NCBI GenBank assembly: GCA_002423495.1
Contig: DIWN01000012.1
Coordinates: forward strand, 18,913 to 47,846
Direction: 5' to 3'
DNA length: 28,934 nt
Origin: Anaerolineaceae bacterium UBA6105
GTDB taxonomy: Bacteria; Chloroflexota; Anaerolineae; Anaerolineales; Anaerolineaceae
Shown: one piece after another, positions 13,921-21,770 of the stretch
How the letters are laid out: every line of letters starts with the position of its first letter
Position numbering within the stretch: position 1 is the stretch's first letter
The notes under the pieces: model-generated
The model's database searches: none
What the model saw: only the letters and a program-made list of their open reading frames with translations
Told to the model about the DNA's origin: nothing
Translations under genes and position numbers: made by a program

Positions 13921-16133
13921 TGACCTTCCGCGGCTGGCTGCTGGACCTCTACCTCAACCAGGAAGAGGGATTAACGCTGTGGTTCATCGGGGAAGATGAC
14001 CGCCGCGTTTGCTTCAGGCAGGCTTTTCCGGTCAGTTTCTATGCCGCCGGTCCCAACGAGCAGTTGCGCGCGCTCTGGAAGCGCGTCGCCGGCAAAAAGG
14101 GCGTTTTGGGGCTCAGCCGCAGGCAAAAACAGGATGTCTTTGTGGCAGACCTGGTGGATGTGATGCAGATTGACATGGACTCACCTGCCAGCCAGGTCAG
14201 CCTTTTTCGCGAGATCGAAGCTGAATTCCCCGACCTGACCTATTATGACGCGGATGTCACTATCGGCACGCGCTACATGGCTCGCCATGGCGTCTTCCCG
14301 CTGGCACTGTGCGAATTGGAGGTTGACGGGAACCAGCTCATCCAGTCCATCCGCCCTCTCAACACCCGCTGGGACCTGACACCCGACCTGCCGCCCCTGC
14401 GCATCTTTGAACTGAAACCGGACTGCGACCCAAACCGCGGCAAGGTACGCTTGCTGCTCATGCGCACAGATCGCTTTGCGCGGCACATCCCGCTGGACCC
14501 TGCCGGCGATTACCTGCGACTGATCAACGAGGCACTGGCAGATTATGACCCGGACATTTTCGTCACCGACTGGGGTGATAGTTGGCTGATCCCCTTTCTG
14601 AACGCGCAATCTGAAGAAAAAGGCATCCCCTTGCAGCTCAACCGCGATGCCACACGCCCGGTCCGTTGGCAGAAAGAAACAACCTACTTCTCCTATGGTC
14701 ACATCATCTACCGCCCGGAAGAAGCCCACCTCTTTGGTCGCTGCCACGTGGACCGTAAATCCTCGATGATGTGGTCTGACTACAGCCTGGCCGGCACGCT
14801 GGAAATGGCACGCGTTACCACGCTGCCGATCGAAAAAGCCGCGCGTGTCTCGCCCGGGCAGGGGATTTCTGCCATGCAGGTCATCACCGCGCTTGAGGAA
14901 GACGTGTTGGTACCCTATCAGAAACGCCAGGTGGAAGAGTTTAAGAGCGGCATGCAATTGATCCAATCCGACCGCGGCGGGATGATCTACCAACCCAAAG
15001 TCGGGCTGCACATGGACGTGGCGCAGGTGGATTTTGTCTCAATGTACCCGGCGGTGATCATCAAAGGCAACATCTCGCCTGAGGTACCCCTTCCGGATTT
15101 GCTCGATCCTGCCAGGGAAGAACTGGGTGTGGTGCCGCTGACGCTCAAACCCCTTTACCAAAAGCGCGTGGAAATCAAGCAGAAGATCCGTCAATACCCG
15201 CCGGATCACCCGATGGTCGCGACACTGAAAGAGCGCGCCAATGCCCTGAAGTGGCTGCTGGTGGTTTGTTTTGGCTTTTTGGGTTACAAAAATGCGCGTT
15301 ATGGGCGCATAGAAGCGCACGAAGCCGTCACCAAAGGCGGGCGTGAGGTGCTGCTGCGCGCCAAAGAAGTGGCAGAAGCGGAAGGCTTTGAGGTGCTCCA
15401 CATGTACGTCGACGCGCTCTGGATCAAAAAAAAGGGCTGCAACAGGCCGGAGCACTTCACCGATGTGATCAGCAAAATCAACCTGTACACCGGGCTGACC
15501 ATCAACCTGGATGGCGTCTACCGCTGGGTGGCGTTCTTGCCGTCCAAAACTGACGCGCGCATCCCGATTGCCAACCGTTATTTTGGCGTTTTTCAGAGTG
15601 GCGAGATAAAAGTGCGCGGATTGGAGGCACGCCGGCGCGACACACCCATTTGGATTGCTGCAGTGCAAAAGCAGATGATCGCCTTGCTGGGGCAGGCGCG
15701 CACCAAAGCCGAGCTTTCCGCTTGCATCCACGAGGCGTTTTGTTTCTACTATTCCTCCCTGGAAAAGCTGGAGAAAAACCTGGTGCCGGTGGATCAGCTG
15801 GTAATCAATGGCAAGGTCAGTTACGCGCTCGAGGCTTACAAAGCCAGCACGGCATCCGTGCGAGCCGCACGGCAGATGGAAGCAGCTGGCATGACCATCA
15901 AACCCGGTATGCGCATCCGTTTCATTTATCGCAAGGGTGAGCCGGATGTGTTTGCCTGGGATTTGGGGAAACCGATCGACCCACTCGAAGTAAACAAACC
16001 GAAGTATATAGAATTGCTGGCCAAGGCTGGCAGTGCAGTCCTTGCGCCATTTGGCATTTCCGAAGCGCTGTTTCGGGAGTGGAGTGAGAATCGATCAATT
16101 CAAATGAAGTTTAATCAGACTTTGTTCAATTAG
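13920..16133 (+). CDS. Divergent family-B DNA polymerase (PolB2-like), degraded exonuclease and altered motif C
   Basis: A 737-residue protein with family-B order: N-terminal domain, degenerate exonuclease, palm/fingers/thumb. Motif A is intact (DFVSMYP, D371, followed by KGNISPE). Motif B keeps the lysine (K444 in ALKWLL) and the following GFLGYKNARYGRIEAHE, but the usual NSxYG reads VVCFG. Motif C is YVDALW (496-501) where active enzymes have YxDTDS, so the second metal-binding aspartate is leucine. The palm-thumb segment RGLEARRRDTP (567-577) is conserved. In the exonuclease region, Exo I (FDIE) reads FELK at 163-166 and no Exo II or III aspartates are evident, so proofreading should be absent. 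The C-terminus ends NQTLFN, a weak clamp-motif look-alike. PolB2-type archaeal polymerases show comparable motif loss and have been linked to damage tolerance. This pattern and the LexA-type promoter suggest a translesion role or a structural subunit. Confidence 0.85.
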   Translation: MTFRGWLLDLYLNQEEGLTLWFIGEDDRRVCFRQAFPVSFYAAGPNEQLRALWKRVAGKKGVLGLSRRQKQDVFVADLVDVMQIDMDSPASQVSLFREIEAEFPDLTYYDADVTIGTRYMARHGVFPLALCELEVDGNQLIQSIRPLNTRWDLTPDLPPLRIFELKPDCDPNRGKVRLLLMRTDRFARHIPLDPAGDYLRLINEALADYDPDIFVTDWGDSWLIPFLNAQSEEKGIPLQLNRDATRPVRWQKETTYFSYGHIIYRPEEAHLFGRCHVDRKSSMMWSDYSLAGTLEMARVTTLPIEKAARVSPGQGISAMQVITALEEDVLVPYQKRQVEEFKSGMQLIQSDRGGMIYQPKVGLHMDVAQVDFVSMYPAVIIKGNISPEVPLPDLLDPAREELGVVPLTLKPLYQKRVEIKQKIRQYPPDHPMVATLKERANALKWLLVVCFGFLGYKNARYGRIEAHEAVTKGGREVLLRAKEVAEAEGFEVLHMYVDALWIKKKGCNRPEHFTDVISKINLYTGLTINLDGVYRWVAFLPSKTDARIPIANRYFGVFQSGEIKVRGLEARRRDTPIWIAAVQKQMIALLGQARTKAELSACIHEAFCFYYSSLEKLEKNLVPVDQLVINGKVSYALEAYKASTASVRAARQMEAAGMTIKPGMRIRFIYRKGEPDVFAWDLGKPIDPLEVNKPKYIELLAKAGSAVLAPFGISEALFREWSENRSIQMKFNQTLFN

Positions 16134-16203
16134 TCGCCCGAAATCATGCAGCTGATCAGATACTTTCCCAGGGATACCCAAATCGGTGAATGTGCGCGCT
16201 TAT

Positions 16204-16232
16204 TTGACGAGGCATAGTCCCTAGCATATAAT
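16204..16232 (+). promoter_or_regulatory. Promoter of the decayed tRNA-Leu copy
   Basis: TTGACG (16204-16209), 17 bp, TATAAT (16227-16232). The hexamers and spacing are identical to the promoter of the intact tRNA-Leu at 17690-17718, and in both cases GAGGGGAA follows 8-9 nt after the -10 box. Confidence 0.7.
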
Positions 16233-16240
16233 CAACCTCC

Positions 16241-16286
16241 GAGGGGAACCGCCTGAATTGGCAATCAGGCATGACTTAGGATTATG
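16241..16286 (+). pseudogene. tRNA-Leu remnant (5' half only)
   Basis: About 46 nt align without gaps to the 5' half of the intact tRNA-Leu at 17728-17773, with about seven differences. The D-arm region (AATTGGCA), anticodon stem-loop and CTTAGGA loop (anticodon TAG) are kept. The D-stem changes are compensated, giving CCTGA/TCAGG. After the anticodon stem the similarity stops, and no variable arm, T-arm (TTCGA) or 3' acceptor strand is found. It is a partial duplicate or recombination scar rather than a working tRNA. Confidence 0.75.
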
Positions 16287-16429
16287 GTTGTTGATGTAGT
16301 AAAACTGGTAATCAACTTTAAAGAATCCGGTTTGGACAAATTTCAAAGACTTTACTGCCCTAAGTGGGTATGTTGTTGGAAATCAGGCTTCCAAATTAAA
16401 TATTGATTAGCGTAGATTTTTATAATTGA

Positions 16430-16456
16430 GGAAACTCTGATTCGATTAGAGTTTCC
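16430..16456. repeat. Hairpin upstream of the AlaDH/PNT-family gene
   Basis: A 9-bp perfect inverted repeat, GGAAACTCT / AGAGTTTCC, with a 9-nt loop is followed on the plus strand by CGATTGATTTTT. It could end transcripts from the upstream tRNA-like promoter or act as a leader structure for the gene at 16483. Confidence 0.5.
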
Positions 16457-16482
16457 CGATTGATTTTTGAAAGGATGTATGA

Positions 16483-17601
16483 GTGAACATATCAACCATT
16501 GCTTTTCCGCGTATGCACAAAGGACCTGAAGAAAAAAGAGATTTTCTACCCTCCCTTTTCGGCAAGATGGGTAGATTAACCGATAAAGAGATTTTCCTTG
16601 AAGCTGGTTATGGAAAAGATTTGGGTTTTACTCACAAAGATTATCTAAAGGAAAATCCCAGGTTAATCTTCCTTGAATCATTGGATGAGCTTTACAGCAA
16701 GGATCTTGTGATCGTAGTCAGAGCCCCTAAAAAATCTGTCATAGCCAAAATGAAAAAAGGTTCGATTCTTTTCTCAATGCTCCATTACGAGGCAAGACCA
16801 GTTCGCAATCGTCTCATTCAGAAGACCGGTATATTACCATTTTCAATGGACGGCATTACTAATGACGAAGGCAAAAGGCTTTTTGTCACTTATGAAGGCA
16901 CTGCAAATCCCGCTGTTAAAGTCGCTTTTGAAGAACTAAAGAAACGGCATCCTGAATTTTCTTCTCCTGGCAGAAGTCCCCTTCAAGCAGTCGTCGTAGG
17001 TATTGGACCCGTTGGTCAGAAAGCAACAAGGGCTTTTCAAAAGATAAGTGACGCCGAGTTCCTCCCCCAAAATTTACCGGGATTGATTATTACGGTTTTG
17101 AGCAGAGCTGTCTTGAGAGATGAAAAAGCCCTCAAAACCATTCTTTCCTCAGCAGATATTCTTGCTGACGCAACAAAGCGAAAGGACACCTCGAAGTTTA
17201 TTATCCCAAACTCCATGCTCGGCAATCTGCCCGAACATGCAGTTATCCTGGATATCACCGCTGATCCATATGATCCTGCTGCGAATCCACCAACCGTGAA
17301 AGGTTTTGAAGGAATTCCTTACGGTACTTTAGAAAAGTACGTGATTGATACGGATGACCCCCTTTACGATGAGATACCTCCTTTTGTTGATACATCCAAC
17401 CGGAGACTCTGCGTCAGCTGCAACGCCTGGCCAAGCTTTGAAGCCAAGAAGTGCATGAAGATTTACGAAGATCAACTGATACCATTCCTGTCCATATTGC
17501 TGAAAAATGGCCCTAAGGATATTTCAGAGGATAGCGACTACCCCATGAACAGAGCCCTTGCAAGAAGCACTCTGAAGTGGTACCAGAAGCATCATCAATA
17601 A
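16483..17601 (+). CDS. AlaDH/PNT-family NAD(P)-binding protein of unknown substrate
   Basis: A 372-residue protein with the two-domain layout of alanine dehydrogenase, transhydrogenase alpha and saccharopine (Lys1-type) dehydrogenases. An N-terminal domain (about 1-160) is followed by a Rossmann domain with VVVGIGPVG (GxGxxG at 173-178). A later strand, VILDITADPYDP, is typical of the family. The canonical alanine-dehydrogenase N-terminal signature is not evident, so the substrate is not assigned. The start is GTG at 16483 with AAAGGA upstream. The gene is visibly richer in A+T and lysine/isoleucine codons than the polymerase cassette before it. It stands alone between a tRNA-Leu remnant and the intact tRNA-Leu, which hints at acquisition. 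A link to lysine metabolism is possible but unsupported. Confidence 0.7.
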   Translation: MNISTIAFPRMHKGPEEKRDFLPSLFGKMGRLTDKEIFLEAGYGKDLGFTHKDYLKENPRLIFLESLDELYSKDLVIVVRAPKKSVIAKMKKGSILFSMLHYEARPVRNRLIQKTGILPFSMDGITNDEGKRLFVTYEGTANPAVKVAFEELKKRHPEFSSPGRSPLQAVVVGIGPVGQKATRAFQKISDAEFLPQNLPGLIITVLSRAVLRDEKALKTILSSADILADATKRKDTSKFIIPNSMLGNLPEHAVILDITADPYDPAANPPTVKGFEGIPYGTLEKYVIDTDDPLYDEIPPFVDTSNRRLCVSCNAWPSFEAKKCMKIYEDQLIPFLSILLKNGPKDISEDSDYPMNRALARSTLKWYQKHHQ

Positions 17602-17689
17602 ATTTCTTCTGAAGAAGACCATAACACAGCCCTTTTTTGCATTCAAGCACGGAAAAAACGGTGTCTTTCATAGAGATTGTCCTTTTAGT

Positions 17690-17718
17690 TTGACGCTCCG
17701 TGTCGAGTAATATATAAT
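17690..17718 (+). promoter_or_regulatory. Promoter of tRNA-Leu
   Basis: TTGACG (17690-17695), 17-bp spacer, TATAAT (17713-17718). It lies 11 nt upstream of the mature tRNA 5' end and has the same layout as the promoter of the decayed copy at 16204-16232. Confidence 0.8.
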
Positions 17719-17729
17719 GATTTGTTCGA

Positions 17730-17811
17730 GGGGAAGTGCTGGAATTGGCAGACAGGCATGACTTAGGATCATGTGCGGTGACGCGTGAGGGTTCGAGCCC
17801 CTCTTTCCCCA
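17730..17811 (+). tRNA. tRNA-Leu (anticodon UAG)
   Basis: An 82-nt class II tRNA. The acceptor is GGGGAAG / TTTCCCC, with a terminal G-U pair and discriminator A at 17811. The D-loop region is AATTGGCA, the anticodon stem CATGA/TCATG with loop CTTAGGA (anticodon TAG at 17764-17766). A long variable arm follows, then T-arm GAGGG TTCGAGC CCCTC. CCA is not encoded. The trigger factor gene follows after 31 nt. Confidence 0.96.
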
Positions 17812-17842
17812 CTTCTAACAAATTTATATATTGAGGTATGCA

Positions 17843-19255
17843 TTGAAAACCGAAAAGACTTACACCGAAGACCATCAGGTAAAACTCACAACCGAAATTG
17901 AGAGTGAATTGGTTGACCAATTCAAACGCAGAGCTGCCCGGCAGATTGCCCGCGGCACACGCATCCCGGGATTCAGACCCGGAAAAGCTCCTTACAACAT
18001 GGTGCTCAGTTATGTGGGCGAGGGACGCATTTTCCAGGAGGCAATTGATCTCCTGGTTGAAGATGTTTATCCCAAGATCCTTGACGCTGAAGAAATCAAG
18101 CCCTGGGGTCCCGGTTCACTTGATAACATCGCCAGTGAAGATCCCCTGGTACTTGAGTTCACAGTTCCTCTCGATCCGGAAGTTGAACTAAAAGGTCTCG
18201 AAGAACTGAACAAAGAGTACGAGCTTAAACCTGTTACTGACAATGAGGTGGAAGAGTTTGTAATGTCCATGCGGCGCAATTACGCCAACATTGTTCCTGT
18301 GGAAAGCCCCGCGGAAGAAGGCAATGTGGTTTATATGACTGTTGAAGCAGTGGATAAAAACGCTGAGCCAGAAAAAGACCCCGTAATTGTAAAATCCAGT
18401 CCACAGCAAACCCTCATTCCTACTGTTGAGGAAAGCCGTGAAACAGAATGGCCCTACGAAGGGTTTGCGCGCGAGTTTATCGGCAGGAAAGAAGGCGATA
18501 CCTTCACCCTTGAGCATAAGTATTCTAAGGATCACGATGGTGAGGACTTTGCCGGCAAGTCAGTTGTATTCAATATCAACCTGCAGTCCGTCAAAGCGCT
18601 TGAACTGCCCGAACTTGATGAAGAGTTCCTTAAGAATGCGGGCGGTTTTGGCACTCCTGAAGATCTCTATGCGGGCGTACGCGAGCATTTGGAAAGCCAG
18701 CACAAGGAAGAATACGACGATGCCTACTATCTCGAGTTGGTAGATAGACTCCGCCAGAATTCAGTGATCAAGTATCCTCCCCAGATGCTGGAAAATGAAG
18801 AGGAAGAAGTGCTGCACAGAATTGAGCACGATCTTGGTCATCGCAACCTCGACCTGGATCTCTACCTCAAACTTCGCAAACTTGACCGGGATCAGTTCAA
18901 TGAAGAGGAAGTTAAGCCGACTGCAAAGAACCGGATTGAACGCTCTCTGATCATGGACGCCATCACCAAACAATATGAAATCAAAGTTACCAACGAGGAA
19001 CTTGAACAGGAAGTTTCTGCTGTTGTCAACAACTTGATCATGAGTGGAGAATTTGCTGAAGCCCAGAAATCACTTGGCTCCAAGAAGTTCTCTGAGACAG
19101 TTTCGATGCAGGCAGCCAACCAGGCGCTTGAGAATTCAATTCGCAGAAAACTCCGCGAACTTGCGGATCCTGAAGAAGTGATTGAGATCAAAGCTCCTGA
19201 GACTACCGAGAGCTCTGCTGAAGAAATCATCGAAGACGACGCTGAGAAAGAGTAA
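17843..19255 (+). CDS. tig: Trigger factor
   Basis: A 470-residue ribosome-bound chaperone (peptidyl-prolyl isomerase family). The ribosome-docking signature GFRPGKAP is present near residue 45 of the N-terminal domain. The middle region (about 145-250) occupies the FKBP position but is divergent, so isomerase activity is uncertain. The C-terminal half (about 255-440) is the helical chaperone body, ending in a very acidic tail. The start is a TTG at 17843 giving MKTEKTYTEDHQVKL, which matches the usual trigger factor N-terminus. GAGG lies 6 nt upstream. The TTG at 17831 would add four residues and lacks a ribosome binding site. It leads a run tig-clpP-HAD-rlmN-ftsY-prfB. Neighbouring tig and clpP is common in bacteria. 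Confidence 0.94.
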   Translation: MKTEKTYTEDHQVKLTTEIESELVDQFKRRAARQIARGTRIPGFRPGKAPYNMVLSYVGEGRIFQEAIDLLVEDVYPKILDAEEIKPWGPGSLDNIASEDPLVLEFTVPLDPEVELKGLEELNKEYELKPVTDNEVEEFVMSMRRNYANIVPVESPAEEGNVVYMTVEAVDKNAEPEKDPVIVKSSPQQTLIPTVEESRETEWPYEGFAREFIGRKEGDTFTLEHKYSKDHDGEDFAGKSVVFNINLQSVKALELPELDEEFLKNAGGFGTPEDLYAGVREHLESQHKEEYDDAYYLELVDRLRQNSVIKYPPQMLENEEEEVLHRIEHDLGHRNLDLDLYLKLRKLDRDQFNEEEVKPTAKNRIERSLIMDAITKQYEIKVTNEELEQEVSAVVNNLIMSGEFAEAQKSLGSKKFSETVSMQAANQALENSIRRKLRELADPEEVIEIKAPETTESSAEEIIEDDAEKE

Positions 19256-19308
19256 CAAAACTCTTACACTCAGCAGTTATGCTGTTGAAAAACAGATAAA
19301 GGATAATT

Positions 19309-19929
19309 ATGGAAATAAAACCATTTGAATCAGTCATTCCCATGGTGGTTGAACGTACAGCCAGTGGAGAACGGGCATACGATATCTACTCACTGCTCCT
19401 CAAGGAACGGATTGTTTTTGTAGGCTCAGCTATCAATGACCAGGTGGCCAACGTGATTGTTGCCCAGCTGCTCTATCTAAGCCAGATAGACCCGGACAAA
19501 AGCATCCAGATGTACATCAATTCACCTGGTGGATCCATTTATGCCGGACTTGCCATACTTGATACCATGCAAATGATCCAAAATCCAATCAGCACCGTAG
19601 CGGTTGGCGTTACAGCCAGTTTTGGCACGGTACTGCTTGCGGGCGGCACTAAAGGACAGCGTTATGCCCTGCCCCACGCTACCATCCATCTCCATCAGCC
19701 CCTTGGTGGCGCTGAAGGACAGGCAAGTGATATCGAAATCATGGCGCGTGAAGTCCTGCGTCTTAAAACAGATTTAAATCAATTCTTTGCAGATGTAACC
19801 GGGCAACCGTTGGATGTCATCAAGCGTGATACCGATCGCGATTTCTACATGACCGCGGAGCAGGCCGTCGCTTATGGCTTGATTGATAAAGTGCTTCAGC
19901 CGCCTGTAAAATCAGCCTCGGCAGCATAA
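19309..19929 (+). CDS. clpP: ATP-dependent Clp protease proteolytic subunit
   Basis: A 206-residue serine peptidase that forms the ClpP tetradecamer and degrades proteins fed by Clp ATPases. The catalytic triad is S104 (TASFGT), H129 (IHLHQP) and D178 (DRDFYM). The oxyanion-region YINSPGGSIYAGLAI (69-83) and PLGGAEGQASDIEI are conserved. The usual AASMGA around the serine reads TASFGT, a mild variation. The ribosome binding site is AAAGGA, about 6 nt upstream. clpX does not follow. The next gene is a HAD phosphatase after 7 nt. Confidence 0.96.
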   Translation: MEIKPFESVIPMVVERTASGERAYDIYSLLLKERIVFVGSAINDQVANVIVAQLLYLSQIDPDKSIQMYINSPGGSIYAGLAILDTMQMIQNPISTVAVGVTASFGTVLLAGGTKGQRYALPHATIHLHQPLGGAEGQASDIEIMAREVLRLKTDLNQFFADVTGQPLDVIKRDTDRDFYMTAEQAVAYGLIDKVLQPPVKSASAA

Positions 19930-19936
19930 TCACATA

Positions 19937-20734
19937 ATGCTGACCGACCATTACACAAAAATCAGAGGCCTCATCCTGGATATGGATGGGGTCCTCTGGC
20001 ATGATAAAGAACCTATCGGTAACCTGCCGGAAATTTTTGATGCGATCAGCAGGATGGGACTGAAGGTTACTTTTGCTACCAACAACGCTACAAAAAACAT
20101 TGATGAACTCCTGCACAAACTGGCAAATTTTGGGGTGAATGCCCAGGCAGAACAAATTGTCACCTCAGCAACAGCAGCGCTCAGTTATATTTCCAGGCAC
20201 TATCCGCCATCAAGCAAGATTTATGTGGTTGGAACAGATTCCCTGCGTGAGCAAGTTCGCACAAAAGGTTTCACGGTTTTGGATGACGCAAAACCCACCA
20301 GTGCAGACATAGTTTTGGTTGCGCTTGATACTGACATAAACTATCGCAAGCTTGCAAATGCAGGTCTGCTCATCCGTGCCGGTGCCCACTTTATTGCAAC
20401 CAACACGGACACAACTTACCCCACTCCCTATGGGCTTTTACCAGGAGCAGGTACTGTGGTGGCAGCTGTCGCGGCCGCATCGGGACAAGAACCGATAGTC
20501 ATCGGAAAGCCACAACCAACTCTCTTCAACCAGGCAATGGAAATAATGGGCACGCAGCCCGATGAAACCCTCTGCGTCGGCGACAGGCTCGAAACTGACG
20601 TTTTAGGTGGTCAGAATGCGGGCTGTATGACCGCATTCGTGCTTAGTGGCGCCAGCACCCTCGAACAAGCTCAAGCCTGGCAGCCACAACCAATTATTAT
20701 CGCGAAAGATCTCAGCAGCCTAATCTATGACTAA
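19937..20734 (+). CDS. HAD-superfamily (NagD-like, IIA) phosphatase
   Basis: A 265-residue cytosolic hydrolase with all HAD motifs: I DMDGVLW (D15, D17), II TNN (48-50), III K191 (IGKPQP) and IV GDRLETD (215-221). The large C2-type cap between motifs II and III places it with NagD/p-nitrophenyl phosphatases acting on small sugar or nucleotide phosphates. The true substrate cannot be read from sequence. No clear ribosome binding site precedes the ATG, and the 7-nt gap after clpP suggests coupled translation. It overlaps rlmN by 8 nt. Confidence 0.9.
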   Translation: MLTDHYTKIRGLILDMDGVLWHDKEPIGNLPEIFDAISRMGLKVTFATNNATKNIDELLHKLANFGVNAQAEQIVTSATAALSYISRHYPPSSKIYVVGTDSLREQVRTKGFTVLDDAKPTSADIVLVALDTDINYRKLANAGLLIRAGAHFIATNTDTTYPTPYGLLPGAGTVVAAVAAASGQEPIVIGKPQPTLFNQAMEIMGTQPDETLCVGDRLETDVLGGQNAGCMTAFVLSGASTLEQAQAWQPQPIIIAKDLSSLIYD

Positions 20735-21770
20735 CCCAATCCTTTACGACCAGACCAGCGAAAGCCTTCAATCCGTTCTGCGTGAGCTTGGTCAGCCTGT
20801 CTTCCGACTAAAACAACTTGAAGAAGGGCTGTATCAGCATCACTACCTGAACTTTGAAGAGTTCACAACCTTGCCGAAGTCGCTGGTGGAAGCGCTTGCG
20901 GAACGCTTTACGCTTTTTCCCCTGGAAGTAAAGCAAGAGATCATTTCAAGAGATAAACGGACTGAAAAGTTCTTGTTTAAACTCACAGACGGGCACTATA
21001 TCGAAACCGTCCTGATGCATTACGATGGACGTGACACCGTCTGCATCTCAACGCAGGTTGGTTGTCCGATGGGCTGTGTGTTCTGTGCGACTGGTCAGAT
21101 GGGTTACGTGCGCAATCTCACGGCAGGCGAAATCCTTTCGCAGATCATCTTTTGTATGCGCCGCCTGGAAGAAGATGGAAAAAGCCTGACAAACGCTGTC
21201 TACATGGGCATGGGAGAGCCTTTCCTCAACTATGATGAGGTTATGAACTCCATCGCCCGCCTGACGGATCAAAAAGGGCTCAATTTCGGCGCGCGAAGGA
21301 TCACCATCAGCACAGTTGGCATCCTGCCGCGCATCCGTCAATTCACTGAAGCCAAATCCCAGGTTAATCTTGCGATCAGCTTGCATGCCCCCAATGACGC
21401 CTTGCGTTCAACGCTTGTCCCTGCAAATGAGTTTTACCCGCTCGATGCACTGATTGATGCCAGTAAGGAATACACCGATCACACGCATCGTCGGGTTCTG
21501 ATCGAATATGCCTTGATTGACGGGGTCAACGACACACTCGCGCTCGCTGATGAACTTGCCGACTTGCTGCACGGGATGCTTTGCCTGGTCAACCTGATCG
21601 CACTAAATCCTTCCCAGGACGGCGGTTTGGAGGGCTCCCCGCGTGAAAAAGTTGAAGCTTTCCGCGACCGGCTGATGAAACGTGGCATTCAGACGACCAT
21701 TCGCCTGAAACGCGGCATTGAAATCAACGCTGGCTGCGGGCAGCTGGCGACCACTCAAAAAGGCAAATGA
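20727..21770 (+). CDS. rlmN: Dual-specificity 23S rRNA/tRNA (adenine-C2) methyltransferase
   Basis: A 347-residue radical-SAM enzyme methylating C2 of A2503 in 23S rRNA and A37 of some tRNAs. The cluster motif is C113, C117, C120 (CPMGCVFCATG), and the methyl-carrying cysteine is in the C-terminal NAGCGQL. MGMGEPFLNYDEV and ITISTVGI are family hallmarks. There is no sign of the Cfr subfamily in the neighbourhood, so a housekeeping role is most likely. It begins inside the end of the HAD gene (8-nt overlap). Confidence 0.95.
   Translation: MTNPILYDQTSESLQSVLRELGQPVFRLKQLEEGLYQHHYLNFEEFTTLPKSLVEALAERFTLFPLEVKQEIISRDKRTEKFLFKLTDGHYIETVLMHYDGRDTVCISTQVGCPMGCVFCATGQMGYVRNLTAGEILSQIIFCMRRLEEDGKSLTNAVYMGMGEPFLNYDEVMNSIARLTDQKGLNFGARRITISTVGILPRIRQFTEAKSQVNLAISLHAPNDALRSTLVPANEFYPLDALIDASKEYTDHTHRRVLIEYALIDGVNDTLALADELADLLHGMLCLVNLIALNPSQDGGLEGSPREKVEAFRDRLMKRGIQTTIRLKRGIEINAGCGQLATTQKGK

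Larger units (their letters stand above)
16134..16482. other. 349-nt non-coding stretch with tRNA-Leu remnant and hairpin
   Basis: No credible reading frame is present. The stretch contains a promoter and decayed tRNA-Leu 5' half (16204-16286) and an inverted repeat GTTGAT...ATCAAC (about 16291-16317). A hairpin GGAAACTCT / AGAGTTTCC (16430-16456) lies just before the next gene. No clear terminator for the polymerase cassette was seen directly after 16133. Confidence 0.7.

Noticed and set aside
14181..15011. 276-codon open frame on the minus strand inside the polymerase gene
   Set aside because: It is a shadow of the GC-rich polymerase frame. The translation has no recognisable domain and the plus-strand frame carries clear family-B motifs.
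16204..17811. Group I intron or integrative element between the tRNA-Leu sequences
   Set aside because: The right-hand tRNA is complete and uninterrupted, and no integrase, intron core or perfect att repeat is visible. Only a partial duplication can be supported.
19271..19284. Small hairpin CAGCA/TGCTG between tig and clpP
   Set aside because: A five-base stem with no T run. It is too weak to call a terminator.
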